The notes under the pieces are model-generated. The model saw only the letters and a program-made list of their open reading frames with translations, was not told the DNA's origin and ran no database searches. Shown here piece after piece: positions 43,231-54,413 of a DNA stretch of 64,000 nucleotides. This stretch comes from Thinopyrum elongatum (taxonomy: Eukaryota > Streptophyta > Magnoliopsida > Poales > Poaceae). The translations under genes were made by a program, and so were the position numbers. How positions within the stretch are numbered: position 1 is the first letter of the stretch; each line of letters opens with the position of its first letter. The stretch spans positions 351,398,526 to 351,462,525 of the forward strand of contig CM022299.1 of the NCBI GenBank assembly GCA_011799875.1. Reading direction: 5' to 3'.

Positions 43231-46200
43231 TGTAACACCCCCAGTGGTTAACTACAGTAATCACCCTTTTGATTATGCCATGTCATCATGATTATCAGTG
43301 CCTAAACATCATTCGCATCATATTGCATTTCAACTCCTAACTCAAATTCAAATTTAAATGAAAGTGGAAAATAAAAGTTGTCCAACATAGAAACTAAATT
43401 GTTCATTAAATAGCAAATAAATCAGAGACAATTCTAAAATTGTAACCAACAAATAATAAATTAATTAAGTAACTCTAACAGTGCCAAAACAGCAGTATTT
43501 AAACCCCATTTAGTTTTATAAAATTGTAAATGAAATGGTATGGACTCAAACCATTTTTGGCATTAGTAGATGATGCACTGGAGTTTTGTGACTATTCACA
43601 TATTTTACAAAACTAATTGTGAGGCCACATGTTATTGCAAAACCAGAAAACAGAAAAGAAATAAAGCAAAAAAAAAAGGAAAGCAACCCCCCCCCCCCCC
43701 CGCCCACTGGGCTCCGCCCAGCAGGCCACCGGCCAATTGGGCAAACCCCAACCGCCAACCCACCCCCACTCCTCCTTATCCCTCACCCCCGCAAACCCTG
43801 ACCCAACCACCCACTCCCCCCCCCCCAATCCCTCGTTCCCTCCCCCTCCCTATCGATCTGGATCGGGGAACGACCCCCGCCGCCCGGAACGAACCACGCC
43901 GCGCCTGGACCTGCTCGCCGATCCGTCGCCTCGCGTCCCCGTCCTCCTCCCCACCGGCCTGCTTCCTCCCCGCCATCATCGCCGGTCGTCTCCGTCCTCC
44001 TCCTCATCCCCCATTGCCCCGAACCCTACGCCTGCGGTGAGGACCCAGGTCCTCCTCTCTCCCCTGTCGCCGCCCGTGCACCGCGCTCGCCGGCGACCAC
44101 TGCTGCTGCCCCGCACCTCCGGCAACAGCCGCACTGGCGCCCCGCCGCGGCCCCTCCCGGCTCCTCCGCGCGCCCCCTCCCGCTCCTGGCCTCTGCCTGA
44201 GCCGCCCGCACGCCCGCGCCTGTTCGGGCGTAGCCCGATGCCCGCGCCCGCTAGGCCTCCCGGGGCCACTGATCAATGGGCCTGGCCCCTGTGCCGCTGA
44301 CAGCAGGGGCCCACGGCCCAGAACTGTGTTAAAAAAAGAAAAAAAAGAAAAGGAAAATAAAAATAGTTAATAAAATAAATAAATAAATAATTAATTAATC
44401 ATGTTTAATTAGATTAATTAATTAGTTGGTTTAATTAATCAGAAATTAATTAGTTAAACTCTAATTAAACCTAATGTGAGAATGACATGTGGGACCCACT
44501 GGTCCTGACGTCATGCTTACGTCATGCTGATGTCAGCAAACACTATTCTGGATAATTCGAAATTAAATAATTAAATAAATTCAGAAAATTAATAAAAACT
44601 TTAGAAAATCATATAAAATAATCCGTAGCTCAGATCGAAAAACTTTGAACATGAAAGTTGCTCAGAACAACGAGACGAATCCGAATACGCGGTCCGTTCG
44701 TCCGCCACACGTCCCTAACTATCCGAACATGCAACCGTTCCCCTCTTTTCGTCTGTCCGAAATGCCGGACACTGGGAATACTTTCCTGGATGAATCCCAC
44801 CTTCGCCAGTATCACCCGGCACTGCGTTAGATCACCTCCGTCACCGCGTATTGCCATGTTATGCTTTGTGCTGCACTTGTTTGTCATGTATTTATACTGT
44901 TTCCTCCCCCTCTTCTCTCTCGATAGCCCCCCGACCCCGACGTCGTCCCCGAGACCGACGCAGCTCCGGAGCCCGAAGACAGCATTGACGACCTTGCCCT
45001 TGCCGCCGAGCAACCAGGCAAGCCCCCCCCCCCTTTGATCATCCCGATATCGCCCATTCTATTTTCTCATGCTTGCATTAGAATTGCTGCTGCTACTGCT
45101 TTACCTATTCTGATGCATAGCCTGTTTATTGTAACCTGCTATTGATACCTTACCTGCTTATCCTAAACTGCTTAGTATAGGCTGGGTAGAGACCCACTAG
45201 AGAACCCCACTTTGATCCTTGTTGCCCCGCTGGATCATCAGAAGACCCGATCAACGGGATTGAAGACCAGGCCTCGACACCGCACATCATCCCCTTTAGT
45301 TGTAACGACACTGCAGCGTAACCATCGAGTGCCGAGGGTGAAACCTCTTATAGCACTCCTGATGTTAACTCTGTAGAGTAGCTAATCGGTCGTGGTCATC
45401 GAGGGTGATTCCTGCTTCACCGCTTCCGATAACGACGCCGTCGTACAACACCGCAAGTGTGAACCAAACGAGGGTGATTCCTCCGAGTTCACCTTGACGA
45501 TTACATCGAGTAGGAATCCAACGAGGGTGATACCTCGGATTCCCCTGATGTTATGGACTCACGGATACTTGGACTTTACACTGTTACTTAGAAAGGTGGG
45601 TCGGCCCTGAGGGGTACCCGCGTGCGCCTGAGAGGCGAGTGTTATGAAGACGGGTGCCTGTGTGGTGCCCGAGTGGTGAATACGAGGCGTGGCCGGGCAT
45701 TCATGGCCCTTGCCGCAAGTCCTCGAGACGGGGCGACGGGGTCACATCTTTCGTGAGTCTCTGTTCGTTTTCCGCAAGCCCCTAGTCCACTACGATTTGG
45801 ATATTTGATCCGAGCAGGCCTCTGGCCTGATAGCACTAACCATCACGTGGGCATAGTATGGGCGTTCTGCATCGTATGCATCAACCGAAAGCTCTGTCAG
45901 ACGTCCAGTTCAGCACTGCGGCCGGGCTGGGCCGGCACCATCCTGAGGGGTGGAGCCTGGTTCGCCCGGCACGCAACGACCCGGAGGGCGAGGGGCGATG
46001 GCCAAGACCCCCTTGCGCTTAGGATGTAGACCGACGGGGACCTCTCTGCTGAGCCGTAGGTAGGGCTGCGGTGTGTTGTTTGGCCGAGGCCGGGCATGAC
46101 CCAGGAAAGTGTGTCCGGCCGGAGTTAAGCGAGCGTGATGGGTAAGTTGGTGCACCCCTGCAGGGAAGAACATTTCTATCGATAGCCAGTCCTACGGTAA

Positions 46201-47039
46201 AGGACACTCGGAGTTGTATCCCGATCGATACAACTAGAACTGGATACCTGTGATGAGACCTGTATGTATGGCTCTGGGATTGCTTCTCGCAGGGAGTCGA
46301 GAAGGGATCTCCGGACGAGGTTGATGACTGTATGGCTCTGGGATTGCTTTCTCGCAGGGAGTCGAGAAAGGATCTCTGGGTGAGGATGAGACTTAATGAT
46401 ACTACTACATTATATTGTACTGTTCTACTCTCTTCTACTGCTGCAAGACCGCTGAAGATGCTAGTCTTCGATAGGACTAGGCCTTCTCTCTATTCTGGCA
46501 TTTCTGTAGCCCAGTCCACATATACAGCCTCTCTTTGAAAATGTTGCATATGTAGTGTAGATCCTTTCTTGCTGAGTACTTCTGAGTACTCACGGTTGCT
46601 TTGTTTTCCTCTTCTCCCCATATCAGTTTGACGTGACCAAGATGACGGAGCCCCCTGAGACAGATGCCCCGTCGATCGACTACTACTACTACCCAGAGGG
46701 TGGATACTACTACGAGTTTACTGACGACCAGGAGTAGGATCGGAGGGTCCCAGGCAGGAGGCCAACGCCTTTCGATCGTAGTGTTTTATTTTTGTCCCGC
46801 CTTTCTAAAGGCCTTTCTGTTTCTGTTTCATATCTGTACTCAGATATCTGATGCTTCCGCTGACGCTTGTACGCAAGCTTATGTATTCGAGCCCTCGAGG
46901 CCCCTGGCTTGTAATATAAAGCTTGTATGACTTTATTTATGTTTTAGAGTTGTGTTGTGATATCTTCCCATGAGTCCTTAGGCTTGATCGTGTGCATTTG
47001 CGTGTATGATTAGTGCACGATCGGGCCGGGGGCGTCACA
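43231..47039 (+). repeat. 3' LTR of the chromovirus element (3809 bp)
   Basis: Near-identical to 34370-38175. Differences include an extra CATGCTTACGT at about 44513, a shorter AATTAATT zone and changed C-run lengths. The purine-rich segment just upstream (AGTAGAGGATATT, 43218-43230) is the likely polypurine tract, though weak. Confidence 0.95.
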
Positions 47040-47044
47040 GGAAT

Positions 47045-47990
47045 CATCATTTTCATTAACATCTTCACCACCATCATCTCATCTATAAACTCTAGTTTCC
47101 CTCTTGTGTTCAATATTTGTATCAAACCTCAGGTTGGTACCTGGGTGTGCTAGTAGTGTTTATTACACCTTGTAGTTGTGCTAGTTGGTTTACTTGCTGG
47201 AAGAGTATTATGTTCAGATTGTTAATCATATATTCATACCCACTGATCGTGTTTAATAAGATGAGTTGTGAGTAGTCCTATTTGTTCTTGAGGACATGGG
47301 AGAAGTCGTGTTATTAATAATCATGTGAAGTTGATCACCGTTCAATGTTTTTGATATTATGTTGTGTGGTTCTTTATCTGGTGGTGTTATGTGAACGTCG
47401 ACTACATGACACTTCAATATCTTTGGGCCTAGGGGAAGGCATCGTGGAATTAGTTTGTAAATGATGGCTTGCAGGAGTGATAGAAGCCTAAAACCCAGTT
47501 TATTGTTCCATGAGGGGCTGTTTTGGATCCATATGTTTACGCTATGGTTAGATTTATCTTAATTACTTCTCTTGTATTTTACGGATGCTTGCATGGACGG
47601 TATAATCATAAGTAGGTGTCTTTTCAAGTAAGAACAATATTTTAGCTCCAGTCCACCCACATAACACTTATCAAGGCAATGAACGCGAAGTCGATGAATC
47701 ATGATGAAAGTAACTTGATGATATTCCCGTGTGTCCTCAAGAGCGTTTTAATCACTACAAGTACCACCGGCTTGTCCTTAGCACAATTAAGGATTGGGCC
47801 ACTTGCTGCACCTTGCTACCCTTGTTACTTGTTACTTGTTACCAATTTTTTTTCTACCAAACTATCTTGCAACAGTTGCAGAGAATACCTTGCTGAAAAC
47901 CGCTTATCGATTCCTTCTGCTCCTCATTGGGTTCGACACTCTTACTTATTAAAAGAACTATGATATATACCCTATGCTTGTGGGTCATCA
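47045..47990 (+). mobile_element. 3' part of a Sabrina-like LTR
   Basis: Ends in ...CCTTGCTGAAAACCGCTTAT ... GGGTTCGACACTCTTACTTA ... CCCTATGCTTGTGGGTCATCA at 47990, the recognisable 3' end of Triticeae Sabrina-type Athila LTRs. The upstream part (GTGATAGAAGCCTAAAACCC) also fits. The 5' part of the LTR is missing and no primer site follows, so this is a truncated or solo remnant. Confidence 0.7.
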
Positions 47991-49129
47991 TGCCTCTTCC
48001 CAGCGGGAGCTTCCCTGTGTAGGAGGGGGCATTAGACAATGGTGCAGTAGTTCCATAGACAATAGGGAGAAGGTAATCTAAGGGGAGAGACCAATGTAGA
48101 CCTCGACGACCTTGGGGATGAATGTGGTGCGTGAATCACCTAACTAGGGGTTTTACATTGCTGGTTGGAGAGCATTGTTTTTTTTGGGGTATTCCAGCGA
48201 GCCGCGAGGGAAGGCTACATGGTTGTGCGGGAACAGGCTCGCCGACACTTCATCAACACCTCTTGGAGCCGACGCATGTCCATCAGGAGGCATGTGCGGC
48301 TGTCAGGCGTCGACTGAAGCCACCGACTGGAATGAAATGACAAGACATGCGAGAGGACGACGGGACGACGCCGTGTACACACGGTTCACTTTTTTTCTTA
48401 GTTACCGTGTGAACGCCATCACACATGACTCATTGCACATGTTTCGACCTTCCCAGCCGTGTGCAATATTAACCCCCCCTAACTCTATTGCATTTGAATG
48501 CATGACGACCACTTCCAAGATGTCGACGTGCTCGCATCCATCGCCGAGTAGACTACCATTCCTAGGGTGCTAGATCAGCTAACAAGACCTGATGCAGTCG
48601 GTCAAAGCGGTGGATGTAGTCGTCGACCGCATCGACACCGCTCACAAGTTCTTAACAATGTTGAAGCAGAAGATAACACCTAGCTAACTATTTTGTTTTA
48701 AAATTTTACATTTACATATGTAAATGAGATTCGGACATTTATAATTACGTTTTCAAATACAATATGTTTGAATCACACAACTAATTTGTACAACTTGCGG
48801 CGATGGTACCAATCATACCACATGGTTACCGGAACCTATGGTGTGGCTATATTGCACACCATGCATTGAGATGAAATGCTGCAACGTGGACCTATCATCG
48901 CACTCAATTAAACACAGAGAACCGTGTGGTACTCATCACACACGATTCTTGACCGTGAATCGTGTGTGATGCTACAAGTTATCTCACGTTTTGCGCGTGG
49001 TAACCATGTGTAGTGTATCACATACTATTCAGATAAGCCAATTGTGCGAGATCGCACATGGTCCTTTTATTTACACACGTCTCAAAATTTATAGTGCGCA
49101 CACAATTTAACGATAGGATGTGTTATAAA
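47991..49129. other. Probable degraded DNA-transposon sequence, no gene
   Basis: Contains repeated inverted motifs of type ACACACGGTTC / GAACCGTGTG (about 48378, 48910 and 48945-48980), reminiscent of the palindromic subterminal zones of grass CACTA or Harbinger elements. Termini could not be placed. No ORF is supported. Confidence 0.35.
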
Positions 49130-50027
49130 AGCATCTACAGTCGGACGCCTCAAATCCATCTCAAACGCCCAGGCGAACGGCCCGGTCATTGAACGGTCAC
49201 AAAAAAAACAACCTAGATGTCTTCCTTAAACGGGCCTCGAACGCCCGGACTGACCGACACCCCTCATATCCAGCCCAAATTTAGGTCCCGGGCGCGTTCG
49301 CCACGTCGGATTGGCGACGCGGTCCCACACGGAATCGCCAAGAAACCCGGTGGTCCAACGGACGTCTCCTCCATCGCCGTGTGGCGCCGGTCCGGGGGAC
49401 CGCGTAGTGCCCTAGCCAGAATATTTAAGCCGACTGCTGGCACCGAAACCCTACCCATCCACATCCCCCCTCCCCACTTATCTAATGCTGGAGCTTCGGC
49501 TGCAACTCCTTGAGTAGGTCCTGGCAAGGCGCGAAGCCCAGATAGCCGCGGGCCTACCTCCTGATGCGGTAGATCCGGAGGAGGAGGAGCACGAGGACGG
49601 GGACTTGGAGGAGGAGGCGGAGGAGGAGTGGGAGGACATGGGGGACACTGGGGCCGCGGATCTGCAGGCGAAGCAACATACGATCCTTGATTCTCTCCGG
49701 TCGGAATCGACGGCGGAGGCCAAACGGCGTCGTCTGCAGGAGGCGGAGGCGAAGCACGCTGTGGACGTCGACGAGATGCGCGCGACGATGGATGAGAAGG
49801 AGCCGGAGCCCTTCTACGCGCCCATCTACCCGGCGCCCGGCACGAACGTCGTGGACATCTTCGACGACAAAACTTAGTTTAGACTAGTGTGGTGTACCTA
49901 CTATGTAAGAAAACTTTTGCATGATTTGTATGAATTTAGAAGATGAAATATGAGGTATTCGGATGCATATCATCAAATATGAGGTGGCACCTGCGCGTCC
50001 GGGCGTTTGAGGGGCCGGCTAGATGCT
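49130..50027. mobile_element. 0.9-kb terminal-inverted-repeat element carrying an ORF
   Basis: Left end AGCATCTACAGTCGGACGCC, then TCAAA; reverse complement of the right end AGCATCTAGCCGGCCCCTCA, then AACGCCCGG. This is an imperfect inverted repeat of about 25-30 bp. The superfamily is uncertain (PIF/Harbinger-like termini are possible; the candidate 3-bp flanks are TAA and TAG). It contains a TATA-like ATATTTAAG at 49421 and one ORF (49485-49877), with AT-rich 3' sequence. Confidence 0.5.
49485..49877 (+). pseudogene. Acidic/coiled-coil ORF inside the TIR element, one nonsense codon
   Basis: The ATG at 49485 lies 56 bp after ATATTTAAG. The frame has TAG at codon 11 (49515-49517, one step from CAG) and is otherwise open to 49877 (131 codons). 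The product has a run of acidic residues (DPEEEEHEDGDLEEEAEEEW), a helical Arg/Glu/Ala-rich middle and a C-terminal PFYAPIYPAPGTNVVDIFDD. No catalytic motif and no family assigned. It could be a captured host-gene 3' portion or the remnant of a transposon accessory protein. Confidence 0.45.
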
Positions 50028-50176
50028 CTAGGTGTGTCTTAATATTAATAGGACCGATTTGCACTAGTGGTACATACGCCACTGGCATACATTGACAGAT
50101 AGCTAAGCTACATGTAAAACCATAGACCAGCCCTAGAATGTACGAGGCGTACAACAAGCGCAACTGCGTACGTATG

Positions 50177-52045
50177 CTATGCGTGATCTTTAATGATCTT
50201 GACCTGGAGCCCGCCACCATGGCGCTCCTCCACGATGTAGCCCGCATACGTGCCCAACAGCCTGTCCCAGATCACGAAGAAGGGCTGCGAGAAGTTGCGC
50301 CGGCCGCCGCCGAGCTGGTGGTGCACGTCGTGGTACGCCGTGTTGTTGTCACGGAAGACGGCGTGGAGCGGGTTCCACGGCACCAGCACCCCGCAGTGGT
50401 CGTCTATCCCCTTCACGGTGGCGAACATGAAGAAGGCCGCGGCGGCGCGCGGGCCCATCCCGGAGGCCAGGAAGGCGGCCGCGCCCGACAGCGTCTCCGT
50501 GAGCACGCCGTCCACCGGGTGGTTGTACTGCGCCGCGAACGCGTAGGGTGCGACGACGCGGTGGTGCCACGAGTGGAACCGCCGGTACATGTATTGGCTC
50601 GAGTGCATCACCCGGTGCATGAAGTACTGCCACGCGTCCAGCACGACCATGGCCACAGAGAACCTCGCGGCCGTGTCCAGGAACGACGCCGCCGCCGTCG
50701 ACGGCTGGCCCCGCCCGCCGGACTTGGCGTCGATGCGGCCGTCTTGCTCACTGCCTGTCAGCTGAATATACAAGAACAGCGATTAGTAATACGTATAGTT
50801 TTACAAGAACAGATTAATAAGTACGTATTCGACGAGTAGTAATCGCGACTAGACTACTTAAAAAAAACCTCGAAAAAAATACTAGACTACTGTAGTTACT
50901 CTACGAGAGTTCCGTACGCAGGCGGAATGCATGTTTGTGTCGGACCTGTCGGTCGGCGAGGAATGCTGAACAGGGCCGCGTGTGCATGCATGCAGCACAA
51001 AGTGGACGGGACTTGACACGGGTGGCTGCCAATATGGCATTCGCTGCAGTTGATTCTTCATCTCCAGCATTTTGTATGAGCGCGTGTCAGGGGAGCGAGC
51101 TAGTACTTACTACCGTGGAGTAGTGCGAACCGTTTTTATTTTGGGTGTGGAATTTTATGCGGTTTTTAATACACTGAACTTCGGGATATACACCGGTAGC
51201 GCACGAGATAGTAGATCTCCCCGAAGGAAGAAATAATTGAGATAGTTGTACATCTCTGGAAAATGCTCAACTCACTAGTACTCCCTCCTTCCCGTAAAAT
51301 AGACCACATCAAATTTTTTTGAAGTGTTAATACCAGATAATTATTGACAGATTCATCATGGAAAATGTATTCATAGTCCATTTTATTTTTTGTATAAATT
51401 TGGTGAAACTTCAAGACAAAACTTTGAGAATCTATTTTGTGGGGAGGCGGGCTCTTGTCTCTTAGCATTACTTGCACTTCGGAAAAAGAAACCATGCACC
51501 TACAAGAAGTACATGCCTTCATTTTACCTTCATTTTCGTTGGAAAAATTAAAGTGGTACCTTCAATTGAAATGCTGTTAACTATACTTATTAGTGTAAGA
51601 TTTTTCCGAAGACGGGAAACCACATACACACACGGACATGTCGATGATACTTCTCTTTTCAAAAGTTAAGAGTTTGGTGGTTCTCTTTTCTTGAGTGACC
51701 AAATCATGCAAAACAAGAAGATGAAGACAGGAATTCAAGGTGATATGCAAATATACATACAGTCTAAGCGTGTGTGTGCAATGCAGCTCAGACGTACTCG
51801 AGACTAACCTTGAGCACAGCAAGTGAGATGGCAGCCTGGATGGCCTGCTGCAGGAGCACGCCCTTGACCACGTCCTTCTTGGACGCCATGTTCTTGGTCT
51901 CCTCGTCCCTCCTCGAGTGAAGCCTGTACTTGGCCAGGGCCTTGCTGCTCCCCAGCACCTCGTACATCCCGGAGTAGAGCCAGTATACGGCCACCGGCGC
52001 AAGCGTCACCAAGAGCTCCTCGCCGCCGATGGCGATGAACCCCAT
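50177..52045 (-). CDS. SBH-like: Sphinganine C4-monooxygenase (sphingoid base hydroxylase), two exons
   Basis: Exon 1 is 52045-51809 (79 codons, donor CTCAAG/GTTAGT); exon 2 is 50761-50177 (acceptor TATATTCAG; 194 codons plus stop). The 273-residue product belongs to the fatty-acid hydroxylase superfamily. N-terminal hydrophobic segment (about 8-31), a second one (about 62-78), then the di-iron histidine boxes HRVMH (128-132), HSWHH (142-146) and YHDVHH (222-227). In plants SBH enzymes hydroxylate C4 of dihydrosphingosine to make phytosphingosine at the ER membrane. Length matches plant SBH1/SBH2 (about 255-270 aa). The reading frame is intact, with strong GC3 bias. The 1047-bp intron holds a MITE (51281-51451). 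A TATA box is 51 bp upstream. This is the best-supported functional gene of the window. Confidence 0.9.
51281..51451. mobile_element. Diverged MITE in the SBH-like intron
   Basis: Starts CTCCCTCCTTCCCGTAAAAT after TA. The right end, in complement, reads CCGCCTCCCCACAAAATAGA, then TTCTCAAAGTTTTGTCTTGAAGT, parallel to the left end's AGACCACATCAAATTTTTTT, then GAAGT. Inverted similarity is moderate. It fits the common ACTCCCTCC-type mariner/Stowaway-like MITEs. Confidence 0.55.
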
Positions 52046-52095
52046 GGCAAAGCGCGTCCGTACGTACCACGCGACCCACAGCTAGCCTGGCTCTG

Positions 52096-52101
52096 TTTAT
52101 A
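52096..52101 (-). promoter_or_regulatory. TATA box of the SBH-like gene
   Basis: TATAAA on the minus strand within GCGGTATAAACAGAGC, 51 bp before the ATG at 52045. Confidence 0.65.
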
Positions 52102-52739
52102 CCGCGCGCTAGCCGGTCTGTGTAGCTTGCAGCCTGGCCTACCTGCGTCGTGCGAGTGTGCGACAGTAGTGAGAGATATCGGACTCGCCTTGCTCGCCAG
52201 GTTTATAATAGGCGACCGAGGGGCCTCAAGGAGAAGGACGACCTCCGCGCGAGCGCGACACGAAGGGGGCAGAGACATGAGAAAATAGCTCGAGGAAAGG
52301 GACAGCCGTATGCTGAACGACGTTGGTGTCTTGGCCAGAAATGAAACCCTGCAGTGCGTAGCGGAGATTCATGTGGATTGTCGTGTGTAGACTTCACGTC
52401 TAGGATCCGGATCTTCTGATCATCTGTTGACGCGTCTTGGACCTGTTCTATATATGGTGGCGAAGCCCTGGGAGCGCAACAAGAAATTGTCCACTTAACA
52501 AGGCGCAGGTCGATTACTCCAAGACTCGGCCAAGCTTAATTTGATTGCTGCTGCCGTTTCCTTGTCTCGCACCTTTTCTCATGTAAAGCCAACTGGCTTT
52601 TACCGTGTTGTCGTTTCTAACAAAGCTGTGGGCCATTTCGGCATTAGTCGATTAGGAAAATGGAAATGTACAGACGCCAAGAGTGGCCAAGTCGTTTGTC
52701 AATGCAAATGCGCAAACAATATAGGAAAAACCCCGAAAA
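52102..52739. other. Upstream region of the SBH-like gene
   Basis: GC-rich near the gene, then mixed sequence. No ORF supported. A second TATA-like TATATATGG is at about 52450 on the plus strand but has no gene attached. Confidence 0.45.
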
Positions 52740-53120
52740 TTCACTTTGGCACATGGGACCATATGCTCCTGCCATTGGAAAAACATTTCAAAATGACAAA
52801 AAAAATCCGAACAAAAATTTGATGCGTACATCTCGATATTTTATGTGCGCACGCCAAATTTTGTGGAAAACCGGCATTTTCTGTGGCTTGTGTAAAAAAG
52901 ACAAAGAAATGTCTCGTGAAAAGCCCTTTCCAACACTGAATTTTGTCTTTTTCACACATTACACAAAAATTGTCGGTTTTCTGTGAAACGACTTTGTGAG
53001 TACGTTGAATGTCGAGATGTACGCACAAAGCATTTTATCAAAATTTTGTGACATTTCAAAACACGTTTAGAGCACATTTTAAAAACCAGAAGCGTATGCT
53101 CCTGGGTGCCAAAATGCCCC
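52740..53120. mobile_element. ~380-bp foldback MITE
   Basis: Left arm CACTTTGGCACATGGGACCA, then TATGCTCCTG; reverse complement of the right arm CATTTTGGCACCCAGGAGCA, then TACGCTTCTG. Inside, GCGTACATCTCGATATTTTA and its complement-like partner TGAATGTCGAGATGTACGCA also pair, so the element is palindromic over most of its length. Confidence 0.65.
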
Positions 53121-53394
53121 TCTTAACTTCCTATCAGAAGTCTGATAGAAAGTTTTCGTCAGGCCAATCCCGCGCCGTTGATTCTTCTTTAATCTCACGG
53201 TCAATATTTCTAAGCAAATCTCTCATCCCGTCAATTAGGGCCACGATTTGCTCCATCCCACGTAAATCTCTCCTGATGCTTTCATCCCAACCACGACACC
53301 ACGTCACCATCTCCAGGGGGAGTAAATCTCTCCTGCCCGATTCACCCATCCCCACCTCGTGTCGCATCGGACGAGCTCATCTCTCAGATCGCCC

Positions 53395-54139
53395 ATGGCG
53401 ACGGCTACCAGGAACGTATCCGGTGCACCCGTACTTATGGTGCTACCGATGCACCGGATGCCATACAAATATTTTTAAAAATCTGAAAAAATTCTGGCAC
53501 ATTGACACAACATTAATGTATGTCATCACAAAATTTCGTATCAAAATTTAAAATATTTTTTAAGATACAAAAATGACAAAATTAACATCAGTGTGATAAT
53601 GGGCCAAATCTAAAGCCCAACTTATGTTATGTACTATTTAGTGTTGAATTTGTCATTTTTGTTTTACGAGCCGTGTTTCGAATTTTGACTTGAAATTTTG
53701 TGACAATCTACACTAATGTTGTCTAAATGTGCTACATTTTTTTTCAGAATTTTTCAAACATTTAAAATGTGCAACTTGAGTTCGATGCACCGGTAGCACC
53801 ACGAGCACCGGTGCACCAGATATTCTCCCGAAGGCTACCTCCACCACTACCCTGTTCTGCACCCAAAACTTGAGACAAACACAGCTTCTCCACGTCACCG
53901 GTGTGGCATCCCTCTCACACCTTCTCCCTTGGTCCCTGCTCTCACCATCGCCTGACCCTGCAATCCCCTTCGCCACCCCTGCAACCCCCTTCGCTGCCCC
54001 GCTCCTCGGACAGACCTTGTCGGCCTGCCCCGTCACCACCGCGCCGATGCACTATTGCGGCTCGGCAAAGAAGCTGCACACGCATCCCAGGCGTCATTCC
54101 CAATCCCTTCGAAATATACTCATCCAAACTAGGGTTTGA
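53395..54139 (+). pseudogene. ORF split by a MITE (unrecognised gene)
   Basis: ATG GCG ACG GCT ACC starts at 53395 in good context (GCCCATGGC). The MITE with its GGCTACC duplication follows. From 53840 the same frame continues for 100 codons to a stop at 54139. Removing the insert restores 105 uninterrupted codons including the stop. The product starts MATAT, is rich in Ser, Thr, Leu and Pro, and resembles an organelle-targeting N-terminus followed by a Pro-rich segment. No domain was recognised. It may be the first exon of a larger gene or a non-coding CT-rich leader with a chance frame. Confidence 0.4.
53410..53832. mobile_element. ~420-bp MITE with GGTGCACC-type long termini
   Basis: Left terminus CGTATCCGGTGCACCCGTAC, then TTATGGTGCTACCG; reverse complement of the right GAATATCTGGTGCACCGGTG, then CTCGTGGTGCTACCG. 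GGCTACC occurs directly outside on both sides (53403-53409 and 53833-53839), consistent with a Mutator-type duplication reduced to a 7-bp core. The interior is AT-rich. Confidence 0.75.
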
Positions 54140-54375
54140 TTCATCTCATGTTCAATTCATTTTTAATCACTTGTTTTGACTTGTGTTATTTTGGATGCAA
54201 TGCTTGCTTCGATGAAATTTGTTTGAATGTATCTATGTTATATCCAATGTGTAATGCATCACTATGTGATCTACAAATTTTTGTTAATTTCTTATGCAAA
54301 TCAGAATAACCTGATCCTACTATTGGTGGTAATATTAGTTTCAACATAATTTTGATTTTGCATTCTTCTACTGAA

Positions 54376-54413
<38 letters not shown>

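Larger units (their letters stand above)
34370..47039 (+). mobile_element. Gypsy chromovirus-type LTR retrotransposon, 12.67 kb, complete structure
   Basis: LTRs at 34370-38175 and 43231-47039, both TGTAACACCC...GGGCGTCACA, with a perfect 5-bp target duplication GGAAT at 34365-34369 and 47040-47044. The internal region has an initiator-tRNA-Met primer site and one continuous gag-protease-RT-RNaseH-integrase-chromodomain frame. The integrase-chromodomain order places it in the Tekay/Del-like chromoviruses (family knowledge). The frame is broken by four nonsense codons, so the copy is dead. LTRs of 3.8 kb are long for the group and contain coding-like segments. Its flanks are two different older LTR fragments. 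Confidence 0.95.
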
